The notes: a model not told the origin generated them from the letters alone. DNA of 64,000 bases from Gallionella sp. (GCA_003153155.1 PLWV01000006.1:62001-126000), one strand, 5' to 3'; positions 18,269 to 30,359 are shown, numbered from the stretch's first letter. A program made the numbers and translations.

Positions 18269-19048
18269 ATGATGGAACCGCAACGCTTAAAAGCCGGACA
18301 AGGCTGGGAATGGATCAAACAAGGCTACGCGCTGTTTATTAAAGCACCGCTACTATGGATCGTATTGCTGTTTATCTGCGTGATCGCAGCGGTGGGATTA
18401 TCCAACGTACCCGTTGTAGGCGAGCCATTGGTGAGCCTGCTGATGCCGGCAATATTGGTTGGCCTGATGGCCGGCTGCCGTGCGCTTAGTCAGGACGAAG
18501 AACTGGAACTGGCGCATTTGTTCAGCGGTTTCAAACAACACACCTCGCAATTGGTTACCCTGGGTGGTATTTCGCTGGCCGGGCAATTCCTGATCTTCGG
18601 GGTGATGATGCTGGTCGGCGGCGCCACACTGGTCGGTATCTTGATGAACGGCCAACCGGATGCAGACCCCAACGTGATGATGCAGGCCGTCGCGGGAGCA
18701 GGCTTTGCGGTATTGCTTGGCATTGTGCTATTCAGCTTGCTGATGATGGCGATGCAGTTCGCACCGATGCTGGTGTTCTTCCGCAATGTCCCGCCGGTGC
18801 AGGCGATGAAGCTCAGCTTGCGCGCCTTTCTCCATAATGTCGGCCCGATGCTGGTGTATGGCATAACGTTCCTGCTTTTGGCGATACTCGCCAGCATCCC
18901 GATGATGCTCGGCTGGCTGGTGTTGTTGCCTCTGGTGTTCACTTCACTGTATGCCAGCTATTGCGACATTTTTCCGCCGGTGAAAGAAGCCGGCACCACA
19001 CCGCTGGAAGGCGAGGTCATTGGCCGCGACGATCAGGCGCATTTCTAA
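18269..19048 (+). CDS. BPSS1780-family integral membrane protein
   Basis: 259 residues, with five or six hydrophobic helices after the amphipathic start RLKAGQGWEWIKQGYALFIKAP, which is the family hallmark. Its function is unknown. AAAGGAG sits just before two consecutive in-frame ATG codons. The gene closes the DUF2782-thrB transcript. The C-terminal tail TTPLEGEVIGRDDQAHF is cytoplasmic and acidic. A REP palindrome begins 22 bases after the stop. Confidence 0.88.
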   Translation: MMEPQRLKAGQGWEWIKQGYALFIKAPLLWIVLLFICVIAAVGLSNVPVVGEPLVSLLMPAILVGLMAGCRALSQDEELELAHLFSGFKQHTSQLVTLGGISLAGQFLIFGVMMLVGGATLVGILMNGQPDADPNVMMQAVAGAGFAVLLGIVLFSLLMMAMQFAPMLVFFRNVPPVQAMKLSLRAFLHNVGPMLVYGITFLLLAILASIPMMLGWLVLLPLVFTSLYASYCDIFPPVKEAGTTPLEGEVIGRDDQAHF

Positions 19049-19070
19049 TTTCCTGCCACTACGATCCTCT

Positions 19071-19146
19071 TGTAGGAGCGGGCCATGCCTTGTCCTGAGC
19101 CTGTCGAAGCGGCCCGCGAATATCGCCCGCATGGCGGGCTCCTACA
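19071..19146. repeat. REP palindrome carrying the uvrD stop codon
   Basis: TGTAGGAGCGGGCC at the left end pairs with GGCGGGCTCCTACA at the right end. A 19-base TGTCCTGAGCCTGTCGAAG block is embedded in the left half. The right end (read on the minus strand, CTGTAGGAG) contains the TAG that terminates uvrD. A second copy of the same palindrome is at 49125-49248. Confidence 0.85.
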
Positions 19147-21391
19147 GCGCCGTCAGCTTGGCATACTCCAACGCCAGCCACTTCACCCCGGCTTTGCGGA
19201 AATTCACCTGCACGCGCGCATCCGCGCCGCTGCCTTCGAGATTGACGATCACGCCTTCGCCGAACTTGGTGTGGAATACCGCTTGGCCGCTGCGCCAAGG
19301 CGAATTGCTCGCACCACGACCACCTTCTCCCGCGCTGTCGCGCTCCCCTCTCCCGCTAGCGTGATAACCAGCGACTTGGCCGTCGTTTCTTGTTGGCCTA
19401 GTCGAATGGCTAGTTGTTCCATCAGTGGGGCTGGGGGAGAGGGGCGCGGAGTAGCCAAAAGACGCAAAAGTATTACGCTGTGCAATCCTCGGCGTGATCC
19501 AATGCAATAAATTGTCCGGCAACTCGCGCAGGAAACTCGATGCTATGCCGTAACTCACCTGTCCATGCAGCATGCGGCTTTGCGCGAAGCTCAGGTAAAG
19601 TCTGCGCCGCGCGCGGGTGATCGCCACATACATCAGGCGGCGCTCTTCATCCAGCCCGCCATCTTCGCGTTGACTGTTTTGGTGCGGGAACAAACCCTCT
19701 TCCAAACCGGTGATGAACACGGTGTGAAACTCCAGCCCTTTGGAAGCATGCACGGTCATCAGATGCAGCGCATCATCCTGCTCCCCCGCCTGATGTTCGC
19801 CCGCCTCCAGTGAGGCATGGGCGAGAAACGAGGTCAGGCTGTCGTCCTCGTTCTCGTGCACGAACAGTGAGGCCGCGTTGATCAGTTCGTTAAGATTTTC
19901 CAACCGCTCCTCGGCCTCGCGCTTCTTGGCGCCGGTTTCGTTCTGGTAATACGCAATCAAGCCGCTGTGTTCCAACACGTGATCCAGTATCTCGGGCAGC
20001 GGCAATTCACGCGTTGAGCTGCGCAGCGATTCGATCAGTGCGACGAATGCAGAGACTTTTCCGCCTACCCGCGCTGCCGCATCCCATAGCGTAGTGCTGT
20101 TCATCTTCGCCGCTTCCTGCAATTGTTCGATGCTGCGCGCGCCGATGCCGCGCGTCGGAAAGTTGATGATGCGCAGCAGCGCATTGTCGTCATCAGTGTT
20201 TTCCATCAGACGCAGATAGGCCAGCGCGTGTTTGATTTCCTGCCGCTCGAAAAAGCGCAGCCCGCCATACACGCGATACGACAATCCGGCGGAAACCAGC
20301 GCGTGTTCCAGCACGCGCGATTGCGCATTGGAACGGTACAGCAGCGCGATCTCCTTGAGATTGACACCCTCGGATTTCAACTGCTGAATTTCGCTGACGA
20401 TGAAACCCGCCTCTTCCACATCCGTCGGCGCTTCATACACACGCAGTGGCTCGCCGCCGTTTTCCGAAGTCCACAGATTCTTGCCGAGGCGGTTGCGGTT
20501 GCGGCTGATCAGCGCGTTGGCGGCGTCGAGGATGTTGCCGTGCGAGCGATAGTTCTGCTCCAGCTTGATCACCTGTTCGACATGAAAATCACGCGTCAGC
20601 TCCTGCATGTTGCCGACATTCGCGCCGCGAAATGCATAGATGGACTGATCGTCATCACCCACCGCGAACAGCGCGCTGTGCTTGCCTGCCAGCAGTTTCA
20701 GCCATTGGTATTGCAGCTTGTTGGTGTCCTGAAACTCGTCCACCAGAATGTGCTGGAAGCGTTCCTGATAATGCTCGCGCAACGCGGCGTTGCGCGATAG
20801 TAATTCATAGCAACGCAACAACAACTCGGAAAAATCCACCACCCCTTCGCGCTGGCACTGCGCATCGTACTCGGCAAAAACTTCCACCTTGCGCCGCGTG
20901 TACGGATCGTAGGCTTCCACCTCGTTTGCACGCAGACCCTGCTCCTTGCTGCCGCTGATGAAATTCTGCATCTCGCGTGGCGGATACTTTTCATCGTCCA
21001 CATTCATCGCTTTCATCAGCCGCTTGATCGCGGAAAGTTGGTCGCCACTATCGAGTATCTGAAAGGTCTGCGGCAGATTCGCCTCGCGGTAATGCGCGCG
21101 CAACATGCGGTTGCATAGCCCGTGAAACGTACCGATCCACAAGCCGCGCGTGTTGATCGGCAGCATCGCCGACAGGCGCGTGAGCATTTCCTTGGCCGCC
21201 TTGTTGGTGAATGTCACCGCCATAATGCTATGCGGGCTGACCGCGCCAGTGCTGATCAGATAAGCGATGCGCGTGGTCAGCACGCGCGTCTTGCCGCTAC
21301 CCGCCCCGGCAAGGATCAGCGCGGACTGGTGCAGCAGCGTGACGGCTTGAAGTTGAGGAGGATTGAGGCCTGAAAGGATCGAGGAATTCAT
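19142..21391 (-). CDS. uvrD: ATP-dependent DNA helicase UvrD/PcrA/Rep type, with in-frame repeat insertion
   Basis: 3'-5' SF1A helicase for nucleotide-excision and mismatch repair. Motifs in order: Q-motif LNPPQLQAV, Walker A AGAGSGKTRV, Ia, Walker B LVDEFQDTN, GDDDQSIYAFRGA, LEQNYRSHGNI, TVHASKGLEF and VAITRARRRLYL. The C-terminal Tudor-like domain (AVFHTKFGEGVIVNLEG) needed for partner binding is also intact. Between helicase core and Tudor domain, residues ~649-683 are encoded by repeat DNA (19342-19446), giving a low-complexity linker. 749 residues is near normal since this linker is variable. The stop TAG comes from a REP palindrome. UvrD is preferred over Rep because of the Tudor tail. 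Confidence 0.95.
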   Translation of the reverse strand: MNSSILSGLNPPQLQAVTLLHQSALILAGAGSGKTRVLTTRIAYLISTGAVSPHSIMAVTFTNKAAKEMLTRLSAMLPINTRGLWIGTFHGLCNRMLRAHYREANLPQTFQILDSGDQLSAIKRLMKAMNVDDEKYPPREMQNFISGSKEQGLRANEVEAYDPYTRRKVEVFAEYDAQCQREGVVDFSELLLRCYELLSRNAALREHYQERFQHILVDEFQDTNKLQYQWLKLLAGKHSALFAVGDDDQSIYAFRGANVGNMQELTRDFHVEQVIKLEQNYRSHGNILDAANALISRNRNRLGKNLWTSENGGEPLRVYEAPTDVEEAGFIVSEIQQLKSEGVNLKEIALLYRSNAQSRVLEHALVSAGLSYRVYGGLRFFERQEIKHALAYLRLMENTDDDNALLRIINFPTRGIGARSIEQLQEAAKMNSTTLWDAAARVGGKVSAFVALIESLRSSTRELPLPEILDHVLEHSGLIAYYQNETGAKKREAEERLENLNELINAASLFVHENEDDSLTSFLAHASLEAGEHQAGEQDDALHLMTVHASKGLEFHTVFITGLEEGLFPHQNSQREDGGLDEERRLMYVAITRARRRLYLSFAQSRMLHGQVSYGIASSFLRELPDNLLHWITPRIAQRNTFASFGYSAPLSPSPTDGTTSHSTRPTRNDGQVAGYHASGRGERDSAGEGGRGASNSPWRSGQAVFHTKFGEGVIVNLEGSGADARVQVNFRKAGVKWLALEYAKLTAL
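19342..19446 (-). repeat. Composite repeat inserted in uvrD (core-repeat copy 3)
   Basis: Core copy 3 spans 19361-19423 in the same orientation as uvrD (minus-strand reading GATGGAACAACTAGCC, ATTCGACTAGGCC, then AAGTCGCTGGTTATCA). It is flanked by inverted CCCCTCTCCC (19346-19354 region) and GGGGGAGAGGGG (19433-19444). The core is translated as DGTTSHSTRP...NDGQVAGYH. The same frame of the element is also open on the antisense strand of the polA copy. Confidence 0.87.
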
Positions 21392-21470
21392 GGTGGAATT
21401 ATGCCACAGCGGTTGTCCAAGCCGTTGCCGTGGTATCTGAAAACCCGTTGCCTACATAGGACTTTTGAAA

Positions 21471-21504
21471 TAAACGGGGGCAGATTTTCATCTGCCCCCG
21501 TTTA
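21471..21504 (-). terminator. Intrinsic terminator downstream of prk
   Basis: A 14-bp perfect stem (TAAACGGGGGCAGA with its complement) and a six-base loop. Read on the minus strand it follows the prk stop by 17 bases and is followed by T-rich sequence (TTTATTTC). It separates prk from uvrD, which is also on the minus strand downstream. Confidence 0.85.
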
Positions 21505-21520
21505 ATTCTTCGCTCGTCTT

Positions 21521-22411
21521 TTATTTCTTCTTGTTCTCGATCATGTCGTGCATGATCGGCGCGAGAATGATTTCCATCGCATGGCTCATCTTGCCGCCCG
21601 GCGTCACCAAAGTATTGGCGCGCGACATGAAGGAGTTGGGAATCATGGTGAGCATGTAGGGGAAATTCACGCCCTTGGGGTCGCGGAAGCGAACCACCAC
21701 AAAGCTTTCATCCGGAGTCGGGATGTCGCGCGCGATGAACGGATTGGAGGTGTCCACGGTCGCCACACGCTGGAAATTGATGTGGGTGCGCGAGAATTGC
21801 GGGGTGATGTACTGGATGTAGTCCGGCATGCGACGCATGATGGTATCCACTGTCGCTTCGGCGGAATAGCCGCGCTCGGCCGCATCACGGTGAATCTTCT
21901 GGATCCACTCCAGATTGACCACCGGCACAACGCCGATACCCAAATCCACATATTTGGCCGCATCGATCTTGCCATCGGTAGCCAAGCCGTGCAGCCCTTC
22001 GTAGAACAACAAATCAGAATCCGCCTCAATGTCTTCCCACGGGGTAAATACGCCCGGCTTCAGATCTTTCAGCTTGAAATGCTTGTTGTGCTGTTCGGCC
22101 TCGGCTTCGCTATGCACGTAATAGCGACGCTTGCACATGCCGGTTTTGCCATAGATCTTGAAGGTTTCTTCGATCTTGTTGAAGTGGTTGGCTTCCGGGC
22201 CAAAATGGCTGAATCTGTTATTGCCAGCCTTTGCAGCTTCTGCGGCGGCGGCGCGAAACGCCATACGATCCAGGCTGTGCAGGCTGTCGCCTTCGATGAC
22301 CGCTGCGCTGATTTTTTCGCGGCGGAAGATATTTTCAAAGGCACGTTTTACCGTAGTGGTGCCTGCACCGGATGAACCGGTCACTGCAATCACGGGATGT
22401 TTGTGGGACAT
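21521..22411 (-). CDS. prk: Phosphoribulokinase
   Basis: Calvin-Benson cycle enzyme that makes ribulose 1,5-bisphosphate from ribulose 5-phosphate and ATP; it marks an autotrophic organism. The 296-residue class I (proteobacterial) enzyme has the P-loop GSSGAGTTTVKRAF (residues 12-25), the EGDSLHSLDR catalytic region, ADSDLLFYEGLHG (Walker B/base) and PNSFMSRANTLVTPGGKMSHAME near the C-terminus. AGGAGA is well placed before the ATG. It stands alone here, with its own terminator and without cbbL/cbbS or other cbb genes nearby, as is common when prk is separated from the RuBisCO operon. Confidence 0.97.
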   Translation of the reverse strand: MSHKHPVIAVTGSSGAGTTTVKRAFENIFRREKISAAVIEGDSLHSLDRMAFRAAAAEAAKAGNNRFSHFGPEANHFNKIEETFKIYGKTGMCKRRYYVHSEAEAEQHNKHFKLKDLKPGVFTPWEDIEADSDLLFYEGLHGLATDGKIDAAKYVDLGIGVVPVVNLEWIQKIHRDAAERGYSAEATVDTIMRRMPDYIQYITPQFSRTHINFQRVATVDTSNPFIARDIPTPDESFVVVRFRDPKGVNFPYMLTMIPNSFMSRANTLVTPGGKMSHAMEIILAPIMHDMIENKKK

Positions 22412-22491
22412 AGTGAACTCTCCTGAAGGGATTTATAAAATTTTAGGCGGCAATTCTAGCAGAATGCCATCTTGGGGGCTAACGCGAAAGT

Positions 22492-23421
22492 CTAACGCCC
22501 TACTGTTGGCGCGGTGATACCCATCTTGCCGGTCAGTTTGTGCGCCAGCGCTTCAGCTTCGACCCGGCTGGGCAGTTGCGTGATGCGCAGTTGGTATTGC
22601 CCGTCTTGCAAAGGCCGAATGCGCACGTCATAACCCGCTGCACGCAGCTCATCGTATGCAGCCATTGCATCACGCTCGCTGTTGGCGGTGAGTAGCTGCA
22701 CTTTCCATTTGCCGCCGCTGCGTATAGCACCTTGACCTGCTGTAACCTCCGTTTCAGCCGCCCACTTGGCCAGTTGTTCGTCAGCCAAGCCGGTGACCGG
22801 TAGCGGGGGCGCGTCCTTGCGCATCACATAAAACGTTTGCGGCTGATCCATCACGAATGGCGCTTCACTGCCACGTGCAACGCTGATTTTTCCCTCGAGC
22901 AGGCACACCACATCGAAATCCATCTTCGCTTCTTTATCGGTGTCAGCCAGGTTTTTACCCATCGCCTTTTCCATCGCGGATACGCTCATCTTGCCGCCCA
23001 CCTTGCCCCACACGTCGGTGCCGCGTATCCCCACCGTCGCTCCCGCGACCCTGACGGTTACTTCACGCGCTTGTAGTTTGGCGATACTGGCAGTGGTAAA
23101 ACGGAACGCGCCTTTGGCGACATCCAGCAGCGCGCTGAACAACCCTTTCCCCTCGCGCTGTTGCGCGAGATCGGACACGGTCAGGCCGGCATTTTCACCC
23201 AGCTTGATCGCACTGCCGTCAGCCGCTTGCAACAAGATACGGGCATTCGCTCCGGTGATGAGCTTGTCGCCATCGTTCAATTCCATGCCTATCGATAACG
23301 GCTGGGTAGTTGCACCGCGTTGCAACCATGCGGGCATCTGTATGCCCTGCACGACGACATTCGGCGCGGCATAGATGGGTGCCGCAACCAATAGCAAAAG
23401 AACAGCAACGATATTTCTCAT
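22492..23421 (-). CDS. Exported FecR-domain protein with C-terminal SPOR domain
   Basis: 309-residue envelope protein. Signal peptide MRNIVAVLLLLVAAPIYA, then a FecR-like domain (residues ~20-190: LNDGDKLITGANARILLQAADGSAIKLGENA, split here across strands, and TVRVAGATVGIRGTDVW), then a SPOR peptidoglycan-binding domain at the C-terminus (~225-305: GKWKVQLLTANSERDAMAAYDELRAAGYD). Unlike iron-sensing FecR proteins it has no transmembrane anchor or anti-sigma N-terminus, and no sigma factor or TonB receptor is adjacent. A role in sensing or scaffolding at denuded glycan strands is inferred. GGGAGG lies before the ATG at 23421; an upstream in-frame ATG would put that site inside the gene. Confidence 0.85.
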   Translation of the reverse strand: MRNIVAVLLLLVAAPIYAAPNVVVQGIQMPAWLQRGATTQPLSIGMELNDGDKLITGANARILLQAADGSAIKLGENAGLTVSDLAQQREGKGLFSALLDVAKGAFRFTTASIAKLQAREVTVRVAGATVGIRGTDVWGKVGGKMSVSAMEKAMGKNLADTDKEAKMDFDVVCLLEGKISVARGSEAPFVMDQPQTFYVMRKDAPPLPVTGLADEQLAKWAAETEVTAGQGAIRSGGKWKVQLLTANSERDAMAAYDELRAAGYDVRIRPLQDGQYQLRITQLPSRVEAEALAHKLTGKMGITAPTVGR

Positions 23422-23432
23422 GATAGCCTCCC

Positions 23433-23573
23433 GGGAACCTCTAGAAATCCACATTTCATCCCAACTGCTGCGTTGCGGAAAAAATTTCTTGCTAACATAT
23501 CAAACATATGCGGCGCTGCAAAAAATTTTCCGCGCCTTGCATTTGGGCGAACTCTGAATTTTTAGAGGCTCCC
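23433..23573. repeat. MITE-like element with 21-bp terminal inverted repeats
   Basis: Left end GGGAACCTCTAGAAATCCACA (positions 23433-23453) matches the reverse complement of the right end (23553-23573) at 17 of 21 positions. Internal GCGGAAAAAATTT and AAATTTTCCGC form a second inverted pair around a palindromic-looking centre. Total 141 bases, no coding capacity. It lies between the divergent FecR-SPOR gene and leuS. Related termini are seen at 27884-28116. Confidence 0.75.
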
Positions 23574-23611
23574 TCCTGTGTTTGTTTGGATTCGCGGCGG
23601 ACTGACGATGA

Positions 23612-26374
<2,763 letters not shown>

Positions 26375-26379
26375 AGCTT

Positions 26380-26880
26380 GTGCCCCCACTGCTTAAGTTA
26401 TTAGCCCTGCTGTTTACCGCTGTGTTGCTGGCCGGTTGCAGCTTCCATTTGCGCGGACAGGCAGGCATGCCGTTCGACACGTTATATCTTGATGCGGCTA
26501 ATCCCAAAACGCCCTTCACCAGAGAATTGCGCCTCAATCTGGAAGCGAATAAGGTGAAATTAGTAAACACTGCCGGGCAGGCCGATGTGGTGCTTAACAT
26601 CGTTTCTGAAATCCCCGACAAACAGATTCTTTCACTGAGCGGCAGCGGACGCGTAAATGAATTCCAATTGTTCTACCGCGTTTCCGTGCGCGCATATGAT
26701 CTCAAGAAACAAGACTGGATTCCCGCCGAAGAATTCGTGATGCACCGCGATTACTCTTACGACGACAACAATGTTCTTGCCATGGAGGCTGAGGAAACCC
26801 TGCTCTACCAGAGCATGCGTTCAGACATGGTGCAGCAAATCGTGCGTCGCCTGAGTCGTGCCAAACCGCAACCACAATAG
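26380..26880 (+). CDS. lptE: LPS-assembly lipoprotein LptE
   Basis: Outer-membrane lipoprotein that plugs LptD and helps insert lipopolysaccharide. The 166-residue protein has a lipoprotein signal ending LLAGC (Cys ~20) followed by SFHLRGQ, the family start, and the late block VSVRAYDLKKQDW and RDYSYDDNNVLAMEAEE. The start is GTG, five bases after the leuS stop. The order leuS-lptE-holA is conserved across beta- and gammaproteobacteria and confirms the call. It is relevant to the LPS-type glycosyltransferase loci later in the window. Confidence 0.95.
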   Translation: MPPLLKLLALLFTAVLLAGCSFHLRGQAGMPFDTLYLDAANPKTPFTRELRLNLEANKVKLVNTAGQADVVLNIVSEIPDKQILSLSGSGRVNEFQLFYRVSVRAYDLKKQDWIPAEEFVMHRDYSYDDNNVLAMEAEETLLYQSMRSDMVQQIVRRLSRAKPQPQ

Positions 26881-26883
26881 CCC

Positions 26884-27885
26884 ATGACCATCACCAGCGA
26901 AGACTTGTCGCGCCATCTCACCTCCGGTTTGAAACCGTTGTATGTGGTGTTTGGCGACGCGCTGTTGCTGGCGATCGAAGCGGCGGACAGTATCCGTGCG
27001 GCGGCACGCGCCGCCGGATATACCGAACGCGAAACATTCATCGCCGAACAGCATTTCAAATGGAGCGAATTGCACAACAGCGCACGGAGTCTGTCCCTGT
27101 TCGCCTCACGCAAGGTGGTGGATCTGCGCATTCCGTCCGGCAAGCCCGGCGTGGAGGGTGGGCAGGCATTACAGGATTACTGCGCCAACCTGAGTGAGGA
27201 TGTGCTAACACTAATCTCTTTACCCAAGCTGGATAGGACTGCGCAGAAGAGCCAATGGTTTAACGCTCTGGAAAAGCACGGCGTGATGATTTCCGCCGAC
27301 GACATTCCGCGCAGCGCGTTGCCACGCTGGATCGCCGGGCGCCTCAAACGGCAAGAACAAACGTTGGACAATACCACTTTGGAATTCCTCGCGGATCGTT
27401 GCGAGGGAAATCTGCTCGCTGCATTTCAGGAAATTCAAAAACTCGCTTTGCTGTTTCCAGCCGGGCAACTGTCTTTCGATCAAGTCAAAGACGCGGTGAT
27501 GGATGTGGCGCGCTATGACATTTTCAAACTTTCGGAGGCCATGCTGAACGGCAACGCGGCACGCTACGCGCGCATCCTTGACGGCCTGCGCGCCGAGGGA
27601 ACCGCCACCGTGCTGGTGCTGTGGGCGATCAGCGAAGAAATCCGCACGCTGGGCAAGGTGCTGCAAGCTACCCAGCGCGGTGGCAATATTAGCAATGCCC
27701 TGCGTGATGCCCGGGTATGGGGGTCGCGTCAGGGATTGATCGAAAATGCGGCGCGCCGACTGAAGTTTCCGCACATCGAGCGCGCCATCCAACAGGCCGC
27801 ACGACTGGACAAGACCATTAAAGGTTTGCGCCAGGGTGATGTGTGGGATGAGTTATTGCAACTCGGGTTGCGCTTTGCCAAATGA
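26884..27885 (+). CDS. holA: DNA polymerase III subunit delta
   Basis: Clamp-loader wrench subunit that opens the beta sliding clamp. 333 residues, with the usual N-terminal LKPLYVVFGDALLLAIEAAD, a mid-protein LPKLDRTAQKSQWFNALE and the C-terminal collar domain (ARYARILDGLRAEGTATVLVLWAISEEIRTL). The start is three bases after the lptE stop. The stop TGA (27883-27885) overlaps the left end of a repeat element that fills the space to cutA. Confidence 0.95.
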   Translation: MTITSEDLSRHLTSGLKPLYVVFGDALLLAIEAADSIRAAARAAGYTERETFIAEQHFKWSELHNSARSLSLFASRKVVDLRIPSGKPGVEGGQALQDYCANLSEDVLTLISLPKLDRTAQKSQWFNALEKHGVMISADDIPRSALPRWIAGRLKRQEQTLDNTTLEFLADRCEGNLLAAFQEIQKLALLFPAGQLSFDQVKDAVMDVARYDIFKLSEAMLNGNAARYARILDGLRAEGTATVLVLWAISEEIRTLGKVLQATQRGGNISNALRDARVWGSRQGLIENAARRLKFPHIERAIQQAARLDKTIKGLRQGDVWDELLQLGLRFAK

Positions 27886-28116
27886 ACACCTCTATAAATC
27901 CATTTTTGCGAGCATCCGCTATGCGGATTGCCTGCTTAAACCACTTCGGGCACATCGCTGCGTTGCACCAAAGGTACGCAATCCACTATCCGGCTTGCCG
28001 GATGTGGAATTGTCGGCGCGGTGCTCGCTCCCTCGTCTATCGTGTGATATGCCTCGGCCGCTGCGCTCCGTGCGCCTTGCGCAGTATCCCGAAATTCTGA
28101 ATTTCTAGAAATGTTC
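27884..28116. repeat. MITE-like element between holA and cutA
   Basis: 233 bases bounded by imperfect 27-base inverted termini (27884-27910, GAACACCTCTATAAATCC at its start; 28090-28116, containing TTCTGAATTTCTAG). The termini resemble those of 23433-23573, including a shared internal GCTGCGTTGC. It begins inside the holA stop codon and ends six bases before the cutA ATG, so it may have removed the native cutA ribosome-binding site: none is visible. No coding capacity. Confidence 0.68.
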
Positions 28117-28121
28117 AAATC

Positions 28122-28451
28122 ATGAACGATATTTTACTGGTCATCACCAATCTGCCCAACGTTGCATCTGCGAAAAAACTTGCGCGCCAACTTATCGAAG
28201 CGCGTGCCGCCGCTTGCGTGAACCAGCTTGCTCCCTGCATCTCTACTTACCGTTGGCAGAACAACATCGAAACCGTCACCGAAGTGCCGCTGCTGATCAA
28301 AACCACACAGGCCGCTTACCCGCGCCTTGAAAAATTGATACGCGAAGCGCACCCGTACGAACTTCCCGAAATCATCGCTGTCTCGGTGACAGCAGGTTTA
28401 CCCGCTTATCTGGATTGGATAGGCGGGGAAACCACTACTCTCAAGGAATAA
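28122..28451 (+). CDS. cutA: Divalent-cation tolerance protein CutA
   Basis: Trimeric PII-like-fold protein of 109 residues associated with copper and divalent-metal tolerance. Family blocks: LVITNLPNVASAKKLARQLIEARAAACVNQL, given as two segments from residue 5, then STYRWQNNIETVTEVPLLIKTT, HPYELPEIIAVSV and the closing YLDWIGGET. It precedes dsbD by two bases, an arrangement conserved in proteobacteria where the pair is often called cutA1-dsbD. No clear Shine-Dalgarno sequence is present because the repeat ends just upstream. Confidence 0.95.
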   Translation: MNDILLVITNLPNVASAKKLARQLIEARAAACVNQLAPCISTYRWQNNIETVTEVPLLIKTTQAAYPRLEKLIREAHPYELPEIIAVSVTAGLPAYLDWIGGETTTLKE

Positions 28452-28453
28452 TA

Positions 28454-30295
28454 ATGCGTTTTGCTTTACTGCTGCTGCTTTGTCTTGTCGCACCCACCTC
28501 GAATGCGGATGGCTTTCTGGATCGCCTGCCCGGCCTGACTGGCAGCAAACAACCCAGCTTCCTGCCGCCGGATAAAGCTTTTGGTCTGGATGTGAGCGTG
28601 CGCGATGCGCATACCTTGCAAGCCAACTTCAACGTGACACCCGACTACTATTTGTATCGTGACAAAATCATCATTACCACCAAGGACAGCGCGGTCAAAG
28701 TCACGGCAGTGAATTTGCCCAAAGGCGAAATAAGGCACGACTCCAACTTCGGCGATACCGAGGTTTTCCATCAATCATTTCAAGCGGAAATCACGCTGAA
28801 TCGTCCAAATATTGAGGCAACCAGCATCACACTCAACGCCGTCTACCAAGGTTGTAGTGAGCAAGGGCTATGCTACCCGCCCATCACCAAGACATTGCAC
28901 ATCAACCTGCCGGATGCAACAACCGGCCAACTTGCGCCGCCATTCATTACTGAAGCCCCGCCGCCTTCATCGCAAGCACCCGTATCGGAAGGCTCGCAAA
29001 TCGCCCGACTATTCAAGGGCGGTAGTTTCTGGCTGATCGTTTCCTTTTTCTTCGGCGCAGGGTTGTTACTGGCGTTGACTCCGTGCGTGTTCCCGATGAT
29101 CCCGATCCTGTCCGGCATCATCGTCGGGCGCGGCCACAAAATCACCCATATGCACGCCTTCATCCTGTCGCTGGCATACGTGCTGGGCATGGCCATCACC
29201 TATGCCGCTGCCGGTGTGGCGGCGGGATTTTCCGGCAACCTGATTTCCAATGCACTGCAAACGCCCTGGGTACTCGGCAGCTTCGCCGCAGTGTTCGTGC
29301 TGCTGTCGTTGTCCATGTTCGGTTTTTATGAGTTTCAACTGCCCAACGCTTTGCAAAGCAAACTGAGTGACACTAGCAACCGTCTGCACGGCGGCCATCT
29401 CAGCGGCGTGTTCGTGATGGGCGCGCTGTCCGCCATCATCATGGGGCCATGCGTGGCAGCACCGTTAGCCGGTGCGCTGCTCTACATTGGCCAGACCCAC
29501 GATGCCGTGCTGGGCGGCGTTGCACTGTTTGTAATGGCGCTGGGCATGGGCGCACCGCTACTGCTGATCGGCACTTCGGCAGGTGTATTGCTGCCCAAAG
29601 CCGGCGCGTGGATGGAAGCTGTCAAACGATTCTTCGGCGTGATGTTGCTGGCGCTGGCGATCTGGATCACCCAACCGTTGCTGCCCGTCAGCGTGCAGAT
29701 GCTGCTGTGGGCGGCACTGCTGATCTTCTCGGCGATTTACCTGCGGGCATTGGATGCCCTGCCACACAATGCCGGCGGCTGGCACAAACTGCTCAAAGGC
29801 ATCGGCCTGTTCGCCCTGTTGCTGGGCGCGGCTTATTTGATCGGTGCGCTGTCCGGTGCGCGCGACATCCTGCGCCCGCTCGGCAACATCGGTCGAGCCG
29901 AAGCACCGGCACCTGCCACACTGCAATTTTCCCGCGTCAAAGACATTGCAGACCTCAATCAACGCATCGCCCAGACACTCAGTCAGACTCAAGAACGCAG
30001 ACAAATAGTCATGTTTGATTTCTATGCCGACTGGTGTATCTCATGCAAGGAAATGGAACGCTTTACCTTCTCCGATGCCGCCGTAAAAGCCAAACTCAAA
30101 CCGGTATTGCTGCTGCAAGCCGATGTCACGGCAAACAGCGAAGCCGATAAAGCCCTGCTCAAACGCTACGGCCTGTTCGGCCCACCAGGTATCTTGTTCT
30201 TCGATACACAGGGCAAAGAGCTGGGCGATTTTCGCGTGACTGGCTATCAAGATGCCACACAGTTTCTGAAAACGCTGCAAGGTGTTGGGCTTTAA
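28454..30295 (+). CDS. dsbD: Thiol:disulfide interchange protein DsbD
   Basis: Carries electrons from cytoplasmic thioredoxin across the inner membrane to the periplasm (DsbC, cytochrome maturation). Order: signal peptide [19 protein letters not shown]-terminal alpha domain with its cysteine pair in [13 protein letters not shown] (~residues 135-147); eight-helix beta domain with [14 protein letters not shown] and [12 protein letters not shown]-terminal thioredoxin-like gamma domain with [12 protein letters not shown]. All six catalytic cysteines are present. The ATG at 28454 with AAGGA upstream gives a proper signal peptide; a start 39 bases earlier would not. 613 residues is normal. Confidence 0.96.
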   Translation: MRFALLLLLCLVAPTSNADGFLDRLPGLTGSKQPSFLPPDKAFGLDVSVRDAHTLQANFNVTPDYYLYRDKIIITTKDSAVKVTAVNLPKGEIRHDSNFGDTEVFHQSFQAEITLNRPNIEATSITLNAVYQGCSEQGLCYPPITKTLHINLPDATTGQLAPPFITEAPPPSSQAPVSEGSQIARLFKGGSFWLIVSFFFGAGLLLALTPCVFPMIPILSGIIVGRGHKITHMHAFILSLAYVLGMAITYAAAGVAAGFSGNLISNALQTPWVLGSFAAVFVLLSLSMFGFYEFQLPNALQSKLSDTSNRLHGGHLSGVFVMGALSAIIMGPCVAAPLAGALLYIGQTHDAVLGGVALFVMALGMGAPLLLIGTSAGVLLPKAGAWMEAVKRFFGVMLLALAIWITQPLLPVSVQMLLWAALLIFSAIYLRALDALPHNAGGWHKLLKGIGLFALLLGAAYLIGALSGARDILRPLGNIGRAEAPAPATLQFSRVKDIADLNQRIAQTLSQTQERRQIVMFDFYADWCISCKEMERFTFSDAAVKAKLKPVLLLQADVTANSEADKALLKRYGLFGPPGILFFDTQGKELGDFRVTGYQDATQFLKTLQGVGL

Positions 30296-30359
30296 TATAT
30301 TTTGGTTATCTTCGTCAAAATACTGGACAAATCACCATAATTTACGGCAAACTGCGCAC

